NCBI GenBank assembly: GCA_041287635.1
Contig: JBGGNG010000083.1
Coordinates: 1 to 53,985, forward strand
Direction of reading: 5' to 3'
Origin: JAOUEA01 sp041287635
GTDB taxonomy: Bacteria > Actinomycetota > UBA4738 > HRBIN12
Length of the DNA: 53,985 nucleotides
Position numbers and translations under genes: made by a program. This document shows, piece by piece, positions 24,762 to 32,125 of this stretch (positions within the stretch are counted from its first letter, which is position 1; each line of letters starts with the position of its first letter). A model generated the notes under the pieces. It had not been told where the DNA came from, ran no database searches, and saw only the letters and a list, made by a program, of their open reading frames with translations.

Positions 24762-25078
24762 CCCGCGGGCGCCTCCACAGTCGTTGCGTCGACGAAGCAC
24801 CAGAGCCAGTCCTCACCTGGCTCGATCGACCGCGCGATCGGATGGCCGGCCGTGGAGGAATGCCTGCCGGCATGCTTGTTCTTCGACGAGTTGCAGCAGC
24901 CCACGAGGCCACAGGTGACGCAGGCGCGGAGGTGCACCCACCGATCCCCGAGCTGCAGACAGGGCTCGCACGCACCGCCCGAGGGCTCGACGTCGCGGAT
25001 CATCTCGGTATGCGCGCATCGACCGGTCGTGCCTCGCGACCGCTGGATCGCGAAGCGCAGACCGTCGATGACGCCCAT
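24758..25078 (-). CDS. UBP-type zinc-finger protein
   Basis: A 106-residue protein consisting of one UBP-type zinc finger. Key ligands are Cys in GACEPCLQLGDRWVHLRAC, then CVTCGLVGCCNSS, and HAGRHSSTAGHPIARS, followed by EPGEDWLWCFVD. In eukaryotes the fold binds the ubiquitin C-terminus; bacterial single-domain versions commonly sit beside fused receiver/TrxB genes, as here, where the two overlap by 4 bp. The bacterial partner is unknown; a role as a redox or metal partner of the reductase is inferred from the coupling. The start at ATG 25078 has GGAGG 9 bases upstream. Confidence 0.85.
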   Translation of the reverse strand: MGVIDGLRFAIQRSRGTTGRCAHTEMIRDVEPSGGACEPCLQLGDRWVHLRACVTCGLVGCCNSSKNKHAGRHSSTAGHPIARSIEPGEDWLWCFVDATTVEAPAG

Positions 25079-25182
25079 GACACCACACCTCCGCAGGGAA
25101 CCCGTGCAGGGTAGCCAGAGGCGGTGCGCCGGAACAAGGGCGTCGTCGCTGCGCCGAGTGACCGCGGGTCGATGACCGCGGG

Positions 25183-25212
25183 TTGCATGTGGCGCAGCGA
25201 CTTCACTAGCGT
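25183..25212 (+). promoter_or_regulatory. Promoter of the secreted EEP gene
   Basis: TTGCAT (25183-25188), an 18-bp spacer and TAGCGT (25207-25212). The -10 ends 6 bases before ATG 25219, so the mRNA is probably leaderless. Confidence 0.6.
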
Positions 25213-25218
25213 CGCCGC

Positions 25219-26775
25219 ATGAAGCGCTCAGCGATCGTCTCCGCCATCATCGTGTGTGCCGCAGCGCTCACCCCGCTCTCGAGCAGCAGTCCGGCCGCGG
25301 CCGGCGACCCGGTGCCGATCCGCATCAGGGTCATGTCGTTCAACATCCAGTACGGAGCGTCCTACTCCACGATCGACGCCGTCGTGAGGGCGATCGAGCG
25401 TGCCGATGCCGACGTGGTCGGGCTGCAGGAGGCGTTCGGGAAGACCCGGAAGATCGCGCGCCTGCTCGGCTGGTACGCGTCCCCCCGCCTCCACATGGTG
25501 AGCCGCTTCCCGATCGTGCACCCCGACGGCAGCCGCGTCGCGGGCTCGCCGGGCGGGCGGATCCCCGAGGGGGCCTGGGCTTACCTGCTGCTCGGCGACG
25601 GGGCGGTCGCCGCGATCGCCCAGACCCACACTCCGTGGTGGCCGAGCGGCATGTACGCGATGCTCCAGGGTGAGGACGAGGCCGAGGTGCTCGCCCGCGA
25701 ACAGGGCAAGATGGACTGGACGCAGCCCCACCTCGACGCGGTGGCGGGCCCGATCGCGGCCGGCGTGCCGACGTTCTTCGTGGGCGACCTGAATACCCCG
25801 TCGCACCTCGACTGGACCCAGGATGCCGTCGATGCGCTCGGATGGCAGCCACCGACGCTCGACCCGCCCGGGGAGCGCTTCGTGGTCGAGTGGCCCCTGA
25901 CCGTCGCGATGCAGGATGCGGGCTTCACCGACACCTACCGCGAGGCGAACCCCGATCCGATCGCCGAGCCCGGTTTCACCTACTGCGTGCGGTTCTTCCC
26001 CGCCTGCGGCCGCTGGGACACGTGGGACCGCATCGACTACGTGTACTCGGCGGGCCCGATCGGCGTCGTGCGCAGCCAGGTCGTCGGGGAAGGCGGTCCG
26101 TTCACCGACATCCGCAGCCGCCCCTGGCCGACCGACCACCGAGCGGTGGTCTCGACGGTCGACGTGACGCCGGTCGAGCCGGAGCCGTTCGCGGCTCCGC
26201 TCGACGAGCGCGTCTGGCTCGGGCACCGCGTGCGGATCGCGTTCCACGACGCCGCCTCGCCCGGTCGCACGATCGGGCTCTGGGCGCGCGGGGACGACCC
26301 CGAGTCGGACCCGCCGGCTTTCGGAGGAGCGGTCCCGATCCCCGACGCGGCGGGCGACGGCGTCGTGTCGATCGACACCGATGCCGGTGGTCCCGGCGAC
26401 TACACGGTCGCCTTGCTCGACGGCGGTGTGGTCGCCACCTCGGGCGTCACACTGGTCGAGCGGGGCGCGCCTGCGACCGTCGCGGCGACTCAGCGTCGCT
26501 ACGAGCCGGGGGATCCGATCCGAGTCGAATGGACGGGCGCGCCGGGCAACCGGTATGACTGGCTCAGCCTGAACCGCAACTGCTTCGACCCGAGCGCGTG
26601 CCCGCTCCGACAGTGGCGCTACATCGACGGCAACGTGAACGGCGCCGTGCGCTTCACGCGAGGGTCCGAGGGTGTGTGGCCGCTGCGGCCTGGGCGCTAT
26701 GCGGTCTCGCTCTGTGTCGACGACGACTACGTGTGCGTCGCCACGAGCGAGGTCTTCCGCATCGTGGCGCCGTAG
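25219..26775 (+). CDS. Secreted endonuclease/exonuclease/phosphatase (EEP) family protein
   Basis: A 518-residue exported hydrolase. A Sec signal (AIVSAIIVCAAALTPLSS) is followed by the EEP domain at residues ~36-315: VMSFNIQYG, the metal Glu in VVGLQEAF, PTFFVGDLNTPSHLDWT, WDRIDYVYS, and the terminal catalytic PTDHRAVVSTV. The fold covers nucleases, sphingomyelinases and inositol phosphatases; the size and secretion favour a phosphodiesterase acting on an extracellular substrate, not identified. The last ~190 residues (from DERVWLGHRVRIAFHDAAS) are one or two beta-sandwich modules, with Cys pairs in NCFDPSACPL and LCVDDDYVCVA. The nitroreductase gene starts 5 bp after its stop. Confidence 0.87.
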   Translation: MKRSAIVSAIIVCAAALTPLSSSSPAAAGDPVPIRIRVMSFNIQYGASYSTIDAVVRAIERADADVVGLQEAFGKTRKIARLLGWYASPRLHMVSRFPIVHPDGSRVAGSPGGRIPEGAWAYLLLGDGAVAAIAQTHTPWWPSGMYAMLQGEDEAEVLAREQGKMDWTQPHLDAVAGPIAAGVPTFFVGDLNTPSHLDWTQDAVDALGWQPPTLDPPGERFVVEWPLTVAMQDAGFTDTYREANPDPIAEPGFTYCVRFFPACGRWDTWDRIDYVYSAGPIGVVRSQVVGEGGPFTDIRSRPWPTDHRAVVSTVDVTPVEPEPFAAPLDERVWLGHRVRIAFHDAASPGRTIGLWARGDDPESDPPAFGGAVPIPDAAGDGVVSIDTDAGGPGDYTVALLDGGVVATSGVTLVERGAPATVAATQRRYEPGDPIRVEWTGAPGNRYDWLSLNRNCFDPSACPLRQWRYIDGNVNGAVRFTRGSEGVWPLRPGRYAVSLCVDDDYVCVATSEVFRIVAP

Positions 26776-26779
26776 CTCG

Positions 26780-27295
26780 ATGGAAGCCTGGGACGCGATC
26801 CGCTCGCGACGGAACGTGCGCGCGTTCACCGGCGAGCCGATCGAGCCCGGCGAGCTCGATCGCATCCTCGAGGCGGCTCGGCGCTCGCCTTCGTCGATGA
26901 ACCAGCAGGCGTGGGACTTCGTCGTCGTGACCGAACGCGACGACCTGGTCCGGCTCTCGCGCGTCTGGCGCTACGCGGGGCACGTGGCGAGCTCAGCAGC
27001 GACGATCGCCCTGATCGCGCCCGCGACGACCGACCCCGACGGCCGCGAGACGAACCAGTTCGACCTCGGCCAGGTGAGCATGAGCATCATGCTGGCGGCC
27101 GCGGACCTCGGCATCGGCAGCTGCCACGCTGCCGTCGAGGACCAACCGCTCGCCCGCGATGTGCTCGGCCTGCCGGACGACCGCGAGTGCATGTGGCTGA
27201 TCGCGCTCGGGCGACCGGCTGACCGCCCGCTCGCACCGATCGCCGAGCCGGACCGACGACCGTTCGGCGACGTCGTGCACCGCGAGCGCTGGTAG
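26780..27295 (+). CDS. Nitroreductase-family FMN protein
   Basis: A 171-residue nitroreductase-fold protein: AIRSRRNVRAFTGEPIEPGELDRI (FMN phosphate-binding Arg cluster), AARRSPSSMNQQAWDFVVV, LGQVSMSIMLAAADLGIGSC, and ECMWLIALGRPAD. Members are FMN homodimers that reduce nitro groups, quinones or flavins using NAD(P)H; the physiological substrate is unknown. It begins 5 bp after the EEP stop, so the two are probably co-transcribed although functionally unrelated. It is convergent with the GGDEF-EAL gene. Confidence 0.87.
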   Translation: MEAWDAIRSRRNVRAFTGEPIEPGELDRILEAARRSPSSMNQQAWDFVVVTERDDLVRLSRVWRYAGHVASSAATIALIAPATTDPDGRETNQFDLGQVSMSIMLAAADLGIGSCHAAVEDQPLARDVLGLPDDRECMWLIALGRPADRPLAPIAEPDRRPFGDVVHRERW

Positions 27296-27304
27296 CGAGA
27301 CCCT

Positions 27305-27339
27305 CGCTCGGGATTCGAGACCGACTCAGACCCCGAGCG
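27305..27339. terminator. Hairpin between convergent nitroreductase and GGDEF-EAL genes
   Basis: An 8-bp GC stem (27305-27312, CGCTCGGG, with 27332-27339, CCCGAGCG) encloses a 19-nt loop. It lies between two convergent stops and partly inside the end of the GGDEF-EAL gene. There is no U-tract; the role is plausible but weaker than the other hairpins. Confidence 0.35.
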
Positions 27340-29362
27340 GCAACGTCGTGGAGGCCATCGCCTCGAGCTGATCGGCCGGCATCGGGTGGGCGAACCAGAA
27401 CCCCTGCGCGAGCCGACAACCGTTCGAGCGCAGGAACACGTACTCGCTCTCGGACTCGACACCCTCGGCCAGCGGCACCATGTCGAGCGACTGCGCGACC
27501 TGGATCATCGCCCGCACCATGCCCGCGAGCCGCACGTCACGGTCGACGTGGCGGATGAACTCCTGGTCGATCTTCAGCACGTCGACCGGCATGTGCTTGA
27601 GGCGCGACAGCGACGAGTAGCCGGTGCCGAAGTCGTCGAGCGCCAGGCGCAGCCCCCACGAGTGCAGCTCGCGCAGGGTGCGCTGCGTGCGATCGGGATC
27701 GGCCATCGCGGTCGACTCGGTGATCTCGGCCTGCACCGTCGAAGGGTCGACGCCCGCGTCGCGCAGCTTGACGAGCAGTCGTTCGGCCAGGCGCGGGGTC
27801 CACAGCTGACGCGGCGACAGGTTGAACGAGACCTCCAGCTCGAGGCCCCCGTCGCGCCAGGCTCGCTGCTGGTGCGCGACCTGGTCGAGCACCCAGTCGC
27901 CGATCGCCTCGATCAGCCCGAGCTCTTCGGCCACCGGGATGAACTCGCCGGGCGGCACGATGCCGTGTGCGTCTTTCCAGCGGATCAGGGCCTCGGCGCC
28001 GACGACCCGCCGATCGGCGAGGTCCACGACGGGCTGATAGTGCAGCACCCAGTCCTGAGCCTCGACGGCCTTGCGCAGACGCTGCTCGAACGAGAGGCGC
28101 ACCATGGCGTCGTCGCTCTCGCTCGCGAAGAACACGTGACCGCCGGGCTCGATCCGCTTGGCTCGGTACATCGCGATGTCTGCGTTCTTCAGCAGCGTCT
28201 CGGCATCGAGGGCATCACGCGGGTAGAGGCTGATGCCGATCGATCCCCGCGCGTGGAACTCGGTGCCCTGCAGCCCGAAGGGGTGCAACAGCACTTCGCC
28301 GGCACGCTCGGCGACCCGCTCCGCCGCAGCTTCGGCTTCCGCGGGATCGAGGTCGGCGAGCAGCAACAGGAACTCGTCGCCGCCCTGGCGCGCCACGAGG
28401 TCGGTTTCCCGCGTGCACGTGCGCAGACGTTCGGCGAGCTCCGAGAGCAGCAGGTCGCCGGCGTGATGACCGAGAGAGTCGTTCACCAGCTTGAAGTTGT
28501 CGAGGTCCAGAAAGACGACGGCGACCGCGGTGCCGTCGCGCTTGGCGCGTTCCACCGCGAGGACGAGCGTCTCCTCGAACAGCTGGCGGTTCGCGAGCGC
28601 GGTGAGTCCGTCGTGGTAGGCGAGGTGCGCGATGCGAGCCTCCGCCTCCTTCAGCTCTGTCACGTCGAACAGGATGCCGTGCTCGAACGTCGCCCTGCCG
28701 TCGGCGTCTCGATGCGCGTAGGCGCGGTCGCGGATCCAGACGACCCGTCCGTCGGGACGCACCATGCGGTAGTCGTCGAGATCGCCGCCCGAGCCTGCGA
28801 TGAACGCCTCGCTCTGCGCCTCCACACGCATCCGGTCGTCGGGGTGCACCATCCGCAGCCACATGTCGGAGTCGGCCTGGTACGCCTCGGGCGTCACGCC
28901 CAGGATCTGCTCGATCTGCGGGTTCACGTACTGCGTGACGTTGCCGTTGTCGGCGTAGACCACCGCCGGGATCTGCTCGACCAGGCTGCGGTAGCGGGAC
29001 TCGGCTTCGGCGAGAGCTGCCTGCGCTTCTCTGCCTGCGAGCAGCTCACGGGCATCGCGGACGGCCACGATCGTCCGGCCATCGCCCAGCGCGCGAGCGC
29101 GTAGCTCGACCGGGAGAGAGCCGCCACCCGGGCAGAGCAGTGACGCCTCGAACGGGACCTCGGCGTCGAGGCCCTCACGCCAATCGGGGATCGTCGCCTC
29201 CACGTCGCTGCCCGTCGGATCGTGGCCGAGCAGCTGCGTGAGACGCTCGTTCACCCATTCGATGCGCCCGTCGCCCAACACGAAGGAGGCCTCCGGGAAC
29301 GATTCGAACAAACGTCCCACCTCGAGGCTCAGGGCGACCGGCGCTTGACCGTCGTGCGTCAC
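27326..29362 (-). CDS. PAS-PAS-GGDEF-EAL cyclic-di-GMP signalling protein
   Basis: A 678-residue soluble bifunctional c-di-GMP protein. The order is PAS-like domain (~10-115), a second PAS with PAC (~125-245, YRSLVEQIPAVVYADNGNVTQ), GGDEF (~250-415) and EAL (~430-670). The diguanylate cyclase site is intact (GGDEF at 327-331), and an inhibitory I-site RETD (318-321) stands exactly 5 residues upstream. The phosphodiesterase motifs are intact as well: EAL at 457-459, DDFGTGYSSL, KIDQEFI and EGVE. The balance of synthesis and breakdown cannot be read from sequence. No membrane helix is visible, so the PAS domains sense a cytoplasmic signal. It is a single gene. Confidence 0.95.
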   Translation of the reverse strand: MTHDGQAPVALSLEVGRLFESFPEASFVLGDGRIEWVNERLTQLLGHDPTGSDVEATIPDWREGLDAEVPFEASLLCPGGGSLPVELRARALGDGRTIVAVRDARELLAGREAQAALAEAESRYRSLVEQIPAVVYADNGNVTQYVNPQIEQILGVTPEAYQADSDMWLRMVHPDDRMRVEAQSEAFIAGSGGDLDDYRMVRPDGRVVWIRDRAYAHRDADGRATFEHGILFDVTELKEAEARIAHLAYHDGLTALANRQLFEETLVLAVERAKRDGTAVAVVFLDLDNFKLVNDSLGHHAGDLLLSELAERLRTCTRETDLVARQGGDEFLLLLADLDPAEAEAAAERVAERAGEVLLHPFGLQGTEFHARGSIGISLYPRDALDAETLLKNADIAMYRAKRIEPGGHVFFASESDDAMVRLSFEQRLRKAVEAQDWVLHYQPVVDLADRRVVGAEALIRWKDAHGIVPPGEFIPVAEELGLIEAIGDWVLDQVAHQQRAWRDGGLELEVSFNLSPRQLWTPRLAERLLVKLRDAGVDPSTVQAEITESTAMADPDRTQRTLRELHSWGLRLALDDFGTGYSSLSRLKHMPVDVLKIDQEFIRHVDRDVRLAGMVRAMIQVAQSLDMVPLAEGVESESEYVFLRSNGCRLAQGFWFAHPMPADQLEAMASTTLPLGV

Positions 29363-29418
29363 GATGTGTGAGACATCGACGCAAGACCGACCCGACCTGA
29401 GCCTTCGTCGATCGCGCC

Positions 29419-29895
29419 CTAGTCCTCGGGTTCGCCCTCGCCCTGGATCGGCGGCGAGTCCTGCAGCATCTGCTCCATGGCCGCCAACAGGGTCGCGCGC
29501 TCGGCGTCACTCAGTCGCGCCGACGGGTGGATCAGCCGGTAGCTCAACGGCGGCATCTCTCCGTCCTGCACGACGTCGAGGAGCTCGTCGACCTCGGCCT
29601 GGGGGCGATCCCACTCCGAGAAGTTCAGCGTGGCACGCCCCTCGTCCACGTCGCGCTGCACGAGCCACGATCCCGGCGCGATGTTCGTGTACCAGGGCCA
29701 CGCGGTCTCGTTGCTGTGACAGTCGAAACAGGTGCCTCGGGCGAGCTCGAGGCCGGGTCCGGGAGCGAACGCCGCTGCCTGGGTGACGGGAGGATTCGTG
29801 TGGTCTCGCCCGTACGGCACGAACTGAATCACGACGAAGAAGCCGAGCAATCCCACGAATCCCCAACGGATCCATCGAGGCAGCCGACGAGCCAT
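29419..29895 (-). CDS. Membrane-anchored haem-binding (Haem_bd) protein
   Basis: A 158-residue protein. One N-terminal helix (WGFVGLLGFFVVIQFVPYG) anchors an extracytoplasmic domain with the single haem site CFDCHSNETAWPWYTNIAP (CxxCH) followed by SWLVQRDVDEGRATLNFSEW and a distal GEMPPLSYRLIHPSARLS with a possible Met axial ligand. This matches the Haem_bd family of putative cytochromes often linked to respiratory or stress functions. The partner is not encoded nearby. The start at ATG 29895 follows a TACGAT box by 6 bases. It ends 56 bp before the GGDEF-EAL start on the same strand. Confidence 0.87.
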   Translation of the reverse strand: MARRLPRWIRWGFVGLLGFFVVIQFVPYGRDHTNPPVTQAAAFAPGPGLELARGTCFDCHSNETAWPWYTNIAPGSWLVQRDVDEGRATLNFSEWDRPQAEVDELLDVVQDGEMPPLSYRLIHPSARLSDAERATLLAAMEQMLQDSPPIQGEGEPED

Positions 29896-29901
29896 GAACC
29901 C

Positions 29902-29907
29902 ATCGTA
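29902..29907 (-). promoter_or_regulatory. -10 box TACGAT of the Haem_bd gene
   Basis: TACGAT on the minus strand ends 6 bases before ATG 29895, predicting a leaderless transcript. The -35 is weak. Confidence 0.4.
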
Positions 29908-29986
29908 GGGAGGCGCCGTCTCACTGACCCCAGACGATGGCCTCGGGTGGGGGTGGGACCTTCTTCCCGACCCCGGTCCCCTCCGA

Positions 29987-30403
29987 TTAGATCGCCCGCA
30001 TGCGGTTGTTCCGCGCGTTGTGCTCGACCTCAACGAGCCCCAGCGCCTCGAGCACCGGGGGCACGTAGTTGCCGAAGCGGCCCCGCAGTCCTTTCTTGAG
30101 GCCGTACCACCCGCCGACGGGATTGTCGGGGTCACGCGCCCATGCCTCGACGGTGCCTTCCTTGGCCGGCTTCTGCTCGTCGGCGCTCCCGAGCGGAACC
30201 CAGTCGCCGTGCTCGACGAGCATCGCGTGCAGATCCTCGATCGCCCGCAGGTGGTAGCGCAACTCGGTCGAGCCTACGGTGCAGATCAGAGCGGGCGGAT
30301 CGGCGTCGGGGTCGCGCGCCATCTGGAACTCGCCCTGGAGGCTCGGAGTCTGCAGCGTCCACGGGTCGTCGGGCGTGCCCCTTCCTTTCACGGTTGCGGT
30401 CAT
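29987..30403 (-). CDS. Conserved hypothetical protein, DUF6855-like
   Basis: A 138-residue soluble protein. It starts TATVKGRGTPDDPWTLQTPS, continues DPPALICTVGSTELRYHLRAI and DLHAMLVEHGDWVPLGSADE, and ends PDNPVGGWYGLKKGLRGRFG and EVEHNARNNRMRA. This compact family (which I recall as DUF6855) is widespread in bacteria and very well conserved across its length, but has no known function. The sequence has no membrane or signal segment. I start it at ATG 30403, 7 bases after TACGGT; the frame is open to 30469. Confidence 0.75.
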   Translation of the reverse strand: MTATVKGRGTPDDPWTLQTPSLQGEFQMARDPDADPPALICTVGSTELRYHLRAIEDLHAMLVEHGDWVPLGSADEQKPAKEGTVEAWARDPDNPVGGWYGLKKGLRGRFGNYVPPVLEALGLVEVEHNARNNRMRAI

Positions 30404-30410
30404 GATGCGA

Positions 30411-30416
30411 ACCGTA
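30411..30416 (-). promoter_or_regulatory. -10 box TACGGT of the DUF6855-like gene
   Basis: TACGGT on the minus strand ends 7 bases before ATG 30403, again predicting a leaderless mRNA. The -35 is not convincing. Confidence 0.4.
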
Positions 30417-30519
30417 GACCACATCGTGTCGGTCGTGCACAGCGGAGGCGGCGCCCTCTTTCGACGCACGGCGAGATGCGCGAAGATGACTGACGCGCTG
30501 CATCGGAAGGACCCAGAGG

Positions 30520-31463
30520 ATGTCGCAGGCGCTTCCCACCACCCTCACACGAGCCGAGGAAGCGCTCGCCTCCGGGGGTGGACCGAGGCACGCGAACTGT
30601 TCGAAGAGTCGCTCGCCGAACACGACGAGCCGCGAGCCCACGACGGTCTCGGACGCACGATGTGGTGGCTGGGTTCCGCCGATCTCGCCATCGACCATCG
30701 GGAACAGGCGTTCGCGGCGTACAAGGCTGCCGGCGAGACAACCAGGGCCGCAGAGATCGCGATCTGGCTGGCGCGTGAGCACCTGTCGGTCTACGGGAAC
30801 GACGCCGTCGCCAACGGATGGCTCGCCCGTGCCCGGCGACTCGTCGGCGATGCGCCGACCAGCGCCAAGGGGCAGCTCGACCTCGCCCTGGCGAAGCGCG
30901 AAGTGGATCCCGCGGTCCGGGAGGAACTCGCCGATCGAGCGCTCTCGACGGCGCAGGCACTCGGCGATGCCGACCTCGAGGTTGCCGCCCTCGCCGAGCT
31001 CGGGCTCGCCGCGCTCCAGCTCGGTCGGGTCGACGATGGCCTCGATCGCCTCGACGAGGCGATGGCCGCGGCCACGGGTGGCGAGGCGGACATGCTCGAG
31101 ACGGTCGCCGAGGCATGCTGCAGCCTCGTCGCGGCCTGCGATGTGGCGGGAGACACCGGTCGCCTGGAGCAGTGGGCCCGCATCGTCTCCGGGTTCATCG
31201 AGCGCAGAGCCGACCTGGTCGTCTTCACGTGGGGATGGGAGGGCGACGACGAGGTCCCGCCGGGGTCGACGACCGTGCAGATCGAGCTCGCCGCGGTCGG
31301 CGAGGCCACGACCCTGACCTTGGAGCACTCGGGACTCCCCTCGGGTCATGCCGCCGCCATGCACGAGGAAGGGTGGCGGCTCTTCGGCTCGCGCCTCGCC
31401 GTCGTCGCGACCGGGGGCGACCCCGGTCCCATGCCGCCGCTGCCCGCGTCCGAACCGACCTGA
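30520..31463 (+). pseudogene. Broken chimera: TPR N-terminal part joined to AHSA1 C-terminal half, with frameshift
   Basis: The natural start appears to be ATG 30520 (MSQALPTTLTRAEEALASG), preceded by GGAAGGA. In that frame the protein is lost after the G-run at 30574-30578; the expected continuation (WTEARELFEESLAEHDEP, then LGRTMWWLGSADLAID) is in another frame from 30579, as if one base of the run is missing. The next ~200 residues are TPR helices typical of LuxR-type TPR regulators (WLARARRLVGDAPTS, ALAELGLAALQLGRVDDGLD). From about 31215 the sequence turns abruptly into the second half of an AHSA1 domain (LVVFTWGWEGDDEVPPGSTT, TLTLEHSGLPSGHAAA, RLAVVATGGDPGP). Neither parent is complete. 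An alternative start at ATG 30486 would avoid the frameshift but lacks a ribosome site. An assembly error cannot be excluded. Confidence 0.62.
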
Positions 31464-31467
31464 CCCT

Positions 31468-32070
31468 TCAGCGTTCTCCCGCCGTCGGATCGTGTTTGCC
31501 GGGTTCCCACCGCGCACCGTAGCGGGAGGTCGCGAACACGAAGGGCTCCTCCTCGATCTCGGTCGCCATCGTGTCGTTCCAGCGGTTGAGGAAGCCGAAC
31601 AACCCGACGACGGCGAGCATCTCGACGATCTGCCCGTCGTCCCAGTGTTTGCGAAGCTCCTCGAAGTGGGCGGGGGTCACCTCGTTCGGCACGAGCGAGG
31701 CGTCGCGGGCGAACCGCAGGGCCGCGCGTTCGGCCTCGTCGAAGAGGGGGGAACGCTCGAAGTCCCAGATCGCGGCGATCTTCTCGTCGACGACGCCGCG
31801 CTCGCGAGCGTCGACCGCCTCGTGTGCCTGACAGTAGCGGCAACCGGCCGAGACGCTCGAGACGATGCCGATCAGCGGCTTCAGCTCGGTGGGCAAGGTG
31901 CCCGTGTTCCAGATCTGGGTGATCAGCTCGCTGAACGCGCGCAGGATCTCCGGACGCCGGGCCATCGTGAAGAGGCTGTTCGGCACGAACGAGAGCGTGC
32001 GGTCGTAGTGACCGAACAGTCCCTCGAGTTCAGGGTGGTCCTCACGCCTCAGCGGCTCCATGTGGGGCAT
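31468..32070 (-). CDS. AhpD/carboxymuconolactone-decarboxylase-family protein
   Basis: A 200-residue CMD-fold protein. The redox pair is CRYCQAHEAVDARER (CxxC followed by His), the AhpD signature for peroxidase-linked thiol chemistry, within LKPLIGIVSSVSAGCRYCQA. The N-terminal FVPNSLFTMARRPEILRAFS and the C-terminal VGLFGFLNRWNDTMATEIE are typical of the AhpD-like actinobacterial branch. It may act as an alkylhydroperoxidase partner; no peroxiredoxin gene is adjacent. The stop is 4 bp from the convergent chimera. ATG 32070 lies 7 bases after TACGCT. Confidence 0.86.
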   Translation of the reverse strand: MPHMEPLRREDHPELEGLFGHYDRTLSFVPNSLFTMARRPEILRAFSELITQIWNTGTLPTELKPLIGIVSSVSAGCRYCQAHEAVDARERGVVDEKIAAIWDFERSPLFDEAERAALRFARDASLVPNEVTPAHFEELRKHWDDGQIVEMLAVVGLFGFLNRWNDTMATEIEEEPFVFATSRYGARWEPGKHDPTAGER

Positions 32071-32077
32071 GCAGGCC

Positions 32078-32083
32078 AGCGTA
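32078..32083 (-). promoter_or_regulatory. -10 box TACGCT of the AhpD-like gene
   Basis: TACGCT on the minus strand ends 7 bases before ATG 32070, predicting a leaderless mRNA. The -35 region is weak. Confidence 0.4.
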
Positions 32084-32125
32084 CGCCGCGGCCGCGCGCA
32101 TCCACTCGACGGGATTCCGCCTCTC

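Noticed and set aside
25228..26865. Long minus-strand frame of over 500 codons
   Set aside because: It mirrors the secreted EEP gene; composition is Arg/His/Val-rich with no recognisable domain, as is usual for shadows in high-GC DNA.
30132..31517. Minus-strand frame of 461 codons opposite the TPR/AHSA1 chimera
   Set aside because: No domain or motif is recognisable, while the plus strand carries clear TPR and AHSA1 segments.
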